A DNA stretch of 7,641 nt. Origin: Eggerthellaceae bacterium UBA5808. GTDB taxonomy: Bacteria; Actinomycetota; Coriobacteriia; Coriobacteriales; Eggerthellaceae. Location of the stretch: positions 1 through 7,641 of the forward strand of contig DIDE01000012.1 of the NCBI GenBank assembly GCA_002417975.1. Reading direction: 5' to 3'. Below are positions 6,701 to 7,641 of this stretch, in pieces (the first letter of the stretch is position 1; each line of letters opens with the position of its first letter). A program made the translations under genes and the position numbers. Under the pieces are notes generated by a model. The model saw nothing but the letters and a program-made list of their open reading frames with translations. It did not search any database and was not told where the DNA came from.

Positions 6701-7641
6701 CGTCCTATTCGTATTGTCGATCAGTGGATGTATCACACTCGTCTCTACGAAGCAGCAAAAGTCGTAACGCAGCGCAATGATCTTGATTTGATCCAGCTCA
6801 ACAGTTTTGGCTGTGGGCTTGATGCGCTTACGACCGACCAGGTTCAGGAAATTCTTGAGGGATCGGGCAAGATCTATACTGTTCTAAAGATTGATCAGGT
6901 TTCTAACTTGGGAGCTGTGCGTATTCGCGTGCGCTCATTGCTGGCTGCACTCAAAGATCAGGCAGATAGAGAAGCAGAGTTAACGGCTGCGGCAAAGGGA
7001 TGCCCCGTTGCGTCACTTGATGATTCGTCAACTGCACACGATGCCGAACAGATTATCCAAAAGAAAACGGGTGCTCGTGAAGCTGGCGCAGCGCGCGTAG
7101 TTGCTGATACGGTTGAGCGTGAAGCAGCTTCGACAAAGATTGATCGCGTTGAATTTACCGAGCAGATGCGCGAAGAAGGATATACCATTCTTGCACCACA
7201 GATGGCTCCTTATCATTTTGAGCTTCTGGCTGAGATTTTCCGTCGTGCTGGATACAATCTTGAATTGCTTCCATCTGTCGACAGTGGTGCCGTTGATGCA
7301 GGACTTAAATACGTAAATAATGATATTTGCTACCCTTCGATCCTGGTAACAGGGCAAATTATGGAAGCGGTAACGAGTGGACGCTACGATACTAATAAGC
7401 TTGCGGTATTGATTACTCAAACGGGTGGTGGTTGCCGTGCGACGAATTATATTGCGCTTATTCGTAAGGCTCTTAAGGCTGCAGGTTTGGGATATATTCC
7501 GGTAATCTCGCTTGCTTTGCAAAAGATGGATGAGTCGAATTCTGGTTTCAAAATTACGCCCGAAATGCAACAGCAGGCTATTTATGCAATCGCGTATGGC
7601 GACGTACTTATGACGTGCTTGTATCGCACACGCCCATATGA
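3710..7641 (+). CDS. Giant 2-hydroxyacyl-CoA dehydratase activase fusion (BadF/BadG/BcrA/BcrD ATPases plus DUF2229 and dehydratase-like region), 3' end missing
   Basis: The frame from the ATG at 3710 stays open to the right edge: 1310 codons and a partial one, no stop. Lobe 1 has IDVGSTT (70-76), LGGEDAK (164-170) and NGTCAGGTGAF (183-193), with C186 and C225. Lobe 2 has IDAGSTT (388-394), IGGQDMK (491-497) and NEACSSGCGSF (512-522), with C515 and C554. These are the ATP-binding and cluster-cysteine motifs of HgdC-type activases, which drive an electron into a dehydratase using ATP. Then come a C-x2-C-x3-C-x24-C cluster (690, 693, 697, 722) and a DUF2229-like region from about 761 with C812, C837, C838 and C854. 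LAGRPYHNDPEINH and FGCGLDALT (C1035) follow, then a charged Ala/Glu-rich linker (about 1085-1145) and a second dehydratase-like part with C1207, C1242 and C1303. Full-length relatives are, as I recall, around 1400 residues, so roughly 100 are missing. The first 67 residues are polar and unlike the family; later ATGs (3752, 3806, 3845) are possible starts, but the ATGA overlap favours 3710. The substrate is unknown. Confidence 0.92.
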   Translation, partial: MKHEINEPRGNLKAMTMQNMPTESDTEGQTIKMSGRASHNEREDGMNSSPTNNQSMSDIDNQTESLHIGIDVGSTTVKLAVLDAKGSILYSIYQRHHADVRATIIEVLGKAAEQYGDRTMTIAITGSGGLLLAKWLDVAFVQEVIASKTAVETFIPQTDVAIELGGEDAKIIYFDNSIEQRMNGTCAGGTGAFIDQMATLLDTDASGLNDLASHSSIIYPIASRCGVFAKTDVQPLLNEGARKEDIAASIFQAVVTQTISGLACGRPIRGHVAFLGGPLQYLPELRKRFYITLKLDEEHRIVPENAHLFVAAGCAIAGAQGAAKRSEKLNDVVGRLKHLGNIQGSEVTRLPPLFANAQEYHSFIDRHNRERVARADLASYEGVAFLGIDAGSTTFKAALIDDKGQLLWTYYTNNRGDVMGTARTGIEALYKALPRRADGSCPVTIGHATVTGYGEGLLLQALRADSGEIETVAHLRGAQQMLPGVEFILDIGGQDMKCLRVKDGVIEHIMLNEACSSGCGSFIESFAVGLNLKIEDFAQTAIQAQHPVDLGSRCTVFMNSRVKQAQKEGATVGDIAAGLALSVIKNALFKVIKLRDSHDVGQKVIVQGGTFMNDAVLRAFEQLAGVEAVRPDIAGTMGAYGAALLASDRYRSAISRAPRDEQGNVEPIVSSLLSLDAVRSLNPTHKTLRCKGCENHCLLTVNDFGKDEVTGKHRRFITGNRCEKGAGVTSTSSNVPNLFDYKSHRLFDYTPLEADEAPRGRVGIPRALNMYENYPFWFTFFTHLGFRVELSDPSSKKLFESGIESMPSESVCYPAKLSHGHIMNLIARHPDFIWMPCCKWERQEDAGAGNHYNCPIVMSYSETLRLNIDELNESDVAFFNPYIPYDKEEPLKKRLFVELSHHYADVVGRHAPVPTQKEIDEAVDAAWAEDEHFKADIHRKGEETLAWMEKTHTHGIVLAGRPYHNDPEINHAIPELLTSFGLAVLTEDSIAHLGNLERPIRIVDQWMYHTRLYEAAKVVTQRNDLDLIQLNSFGCGLDALTTDQVQEILEGSGKIYTVLKIDQVSNLGAVRIRVRSLLAALKDQADREAELTAAAKGCPVASLDDSSTAHDAEQIIQKKTGAREAGAARVVADTVEREAASTKIDRVEFTEQMREEGYTILAPQMAPYHFELLAEIFRRAGYNLELLPSVDSGAVDAGLKYVNNDICYPSILVTGQIMEAVTSGRYDTNKLAVLITQTGGGCRATNYIALIRKALKAAGLGYIPVISLALQKMDESNSGFKITPEMQQQAIYAIAYGDVLMTCLYRTRPY

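Noticed and set aside
7028..7570. Open frame of 180 codons on the - strand
   Set aside because: It is antisense to the conserved end of the activase fusion, with Arg/Ser/Asn-rich composition typical of a shadow frame.
3710..7641. Possible frameshift or broken gene in the giant activase
   Set aside because: All motif positions checked from residue 70 to residue 1303 stay in one reading phase, and the lack of a stop is explained by the window edge.

Overview
The window looks like chromosomal DNA of a strictly anaerobic bacterium with mid-range base composition. The main reason is the long gene at the right end, which belongs to the 2-hydroxyacyl-CoA dehydratase activase (BadF/BadG/BcrA/BcrD ATPase) family. 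These are oxygen-sensitive iron-sulfur proteins of fermentative anaerobes. A UPF0210 (PFL-like) gene and a NatB-like ABC-2 permease fit the same kind of host. My best guess is a Clostridia-like Firmicute or a Coriobacteriia member such as the Atopobium/Lancefieldella group; this is an impression from gene content and was not tested by search. All real genes lie on the + strand, and I found no tRNA, rRNA, insertion sequence or CRISPR array.

Layout. (1) Bases 1-1163 are the end of an ABC-transporter operon: the last 19 codons of an upstream gene, probably the ATPase, overlap a 367-residue ABC-2 permease by one base. (2) Bases 1164-1325 are a short regulatory gap with a compact hairpin, a GTTGTTCATTT motif, a perfect TATAAT box and a strong ribosome binding site. 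(3) Bases 1326-2690 encode a complete 454-residue UPF0210/PFL-family protein. (4) Bases 2691-3068 are non-coding but structured. Just after the stop codon come two tandem hairpins whose G-U pairs form only in + strand RNA, then a third smaller hairpin. Next is a good sigma70-type promoter with an inverted repeat (ATGAACAACG / CGTTGTTCAT) that starts at its expected transcription start. (5) Bases 3069-3713 encode a TetR-family regulator. (6) The regulator overlaps by ATGA a giant activase-fusion gene running off the right edge, with 1310 codons visible and no stop.

How they may work together. The regulator and the giant activase form one translationally coupled unit, so the TetR protein most likely controls its own operon through the inverted repeat at the promoter. 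The same GTTGTTCAT core also occurs in front of the UPF0210 gene, hinting that this gene could be in the same regulon. The giant protein has two activase lobes, each keeping the ATP-binding motifs and a pair of cysteines 39 residues apart. A cysteine cluster and dehydratase-like regions follow in the same chain. It therefore looks like activator and acceptor fused in one polypeptide; its substrate is unknown, and I see no separate dehydratase subunits in the window.
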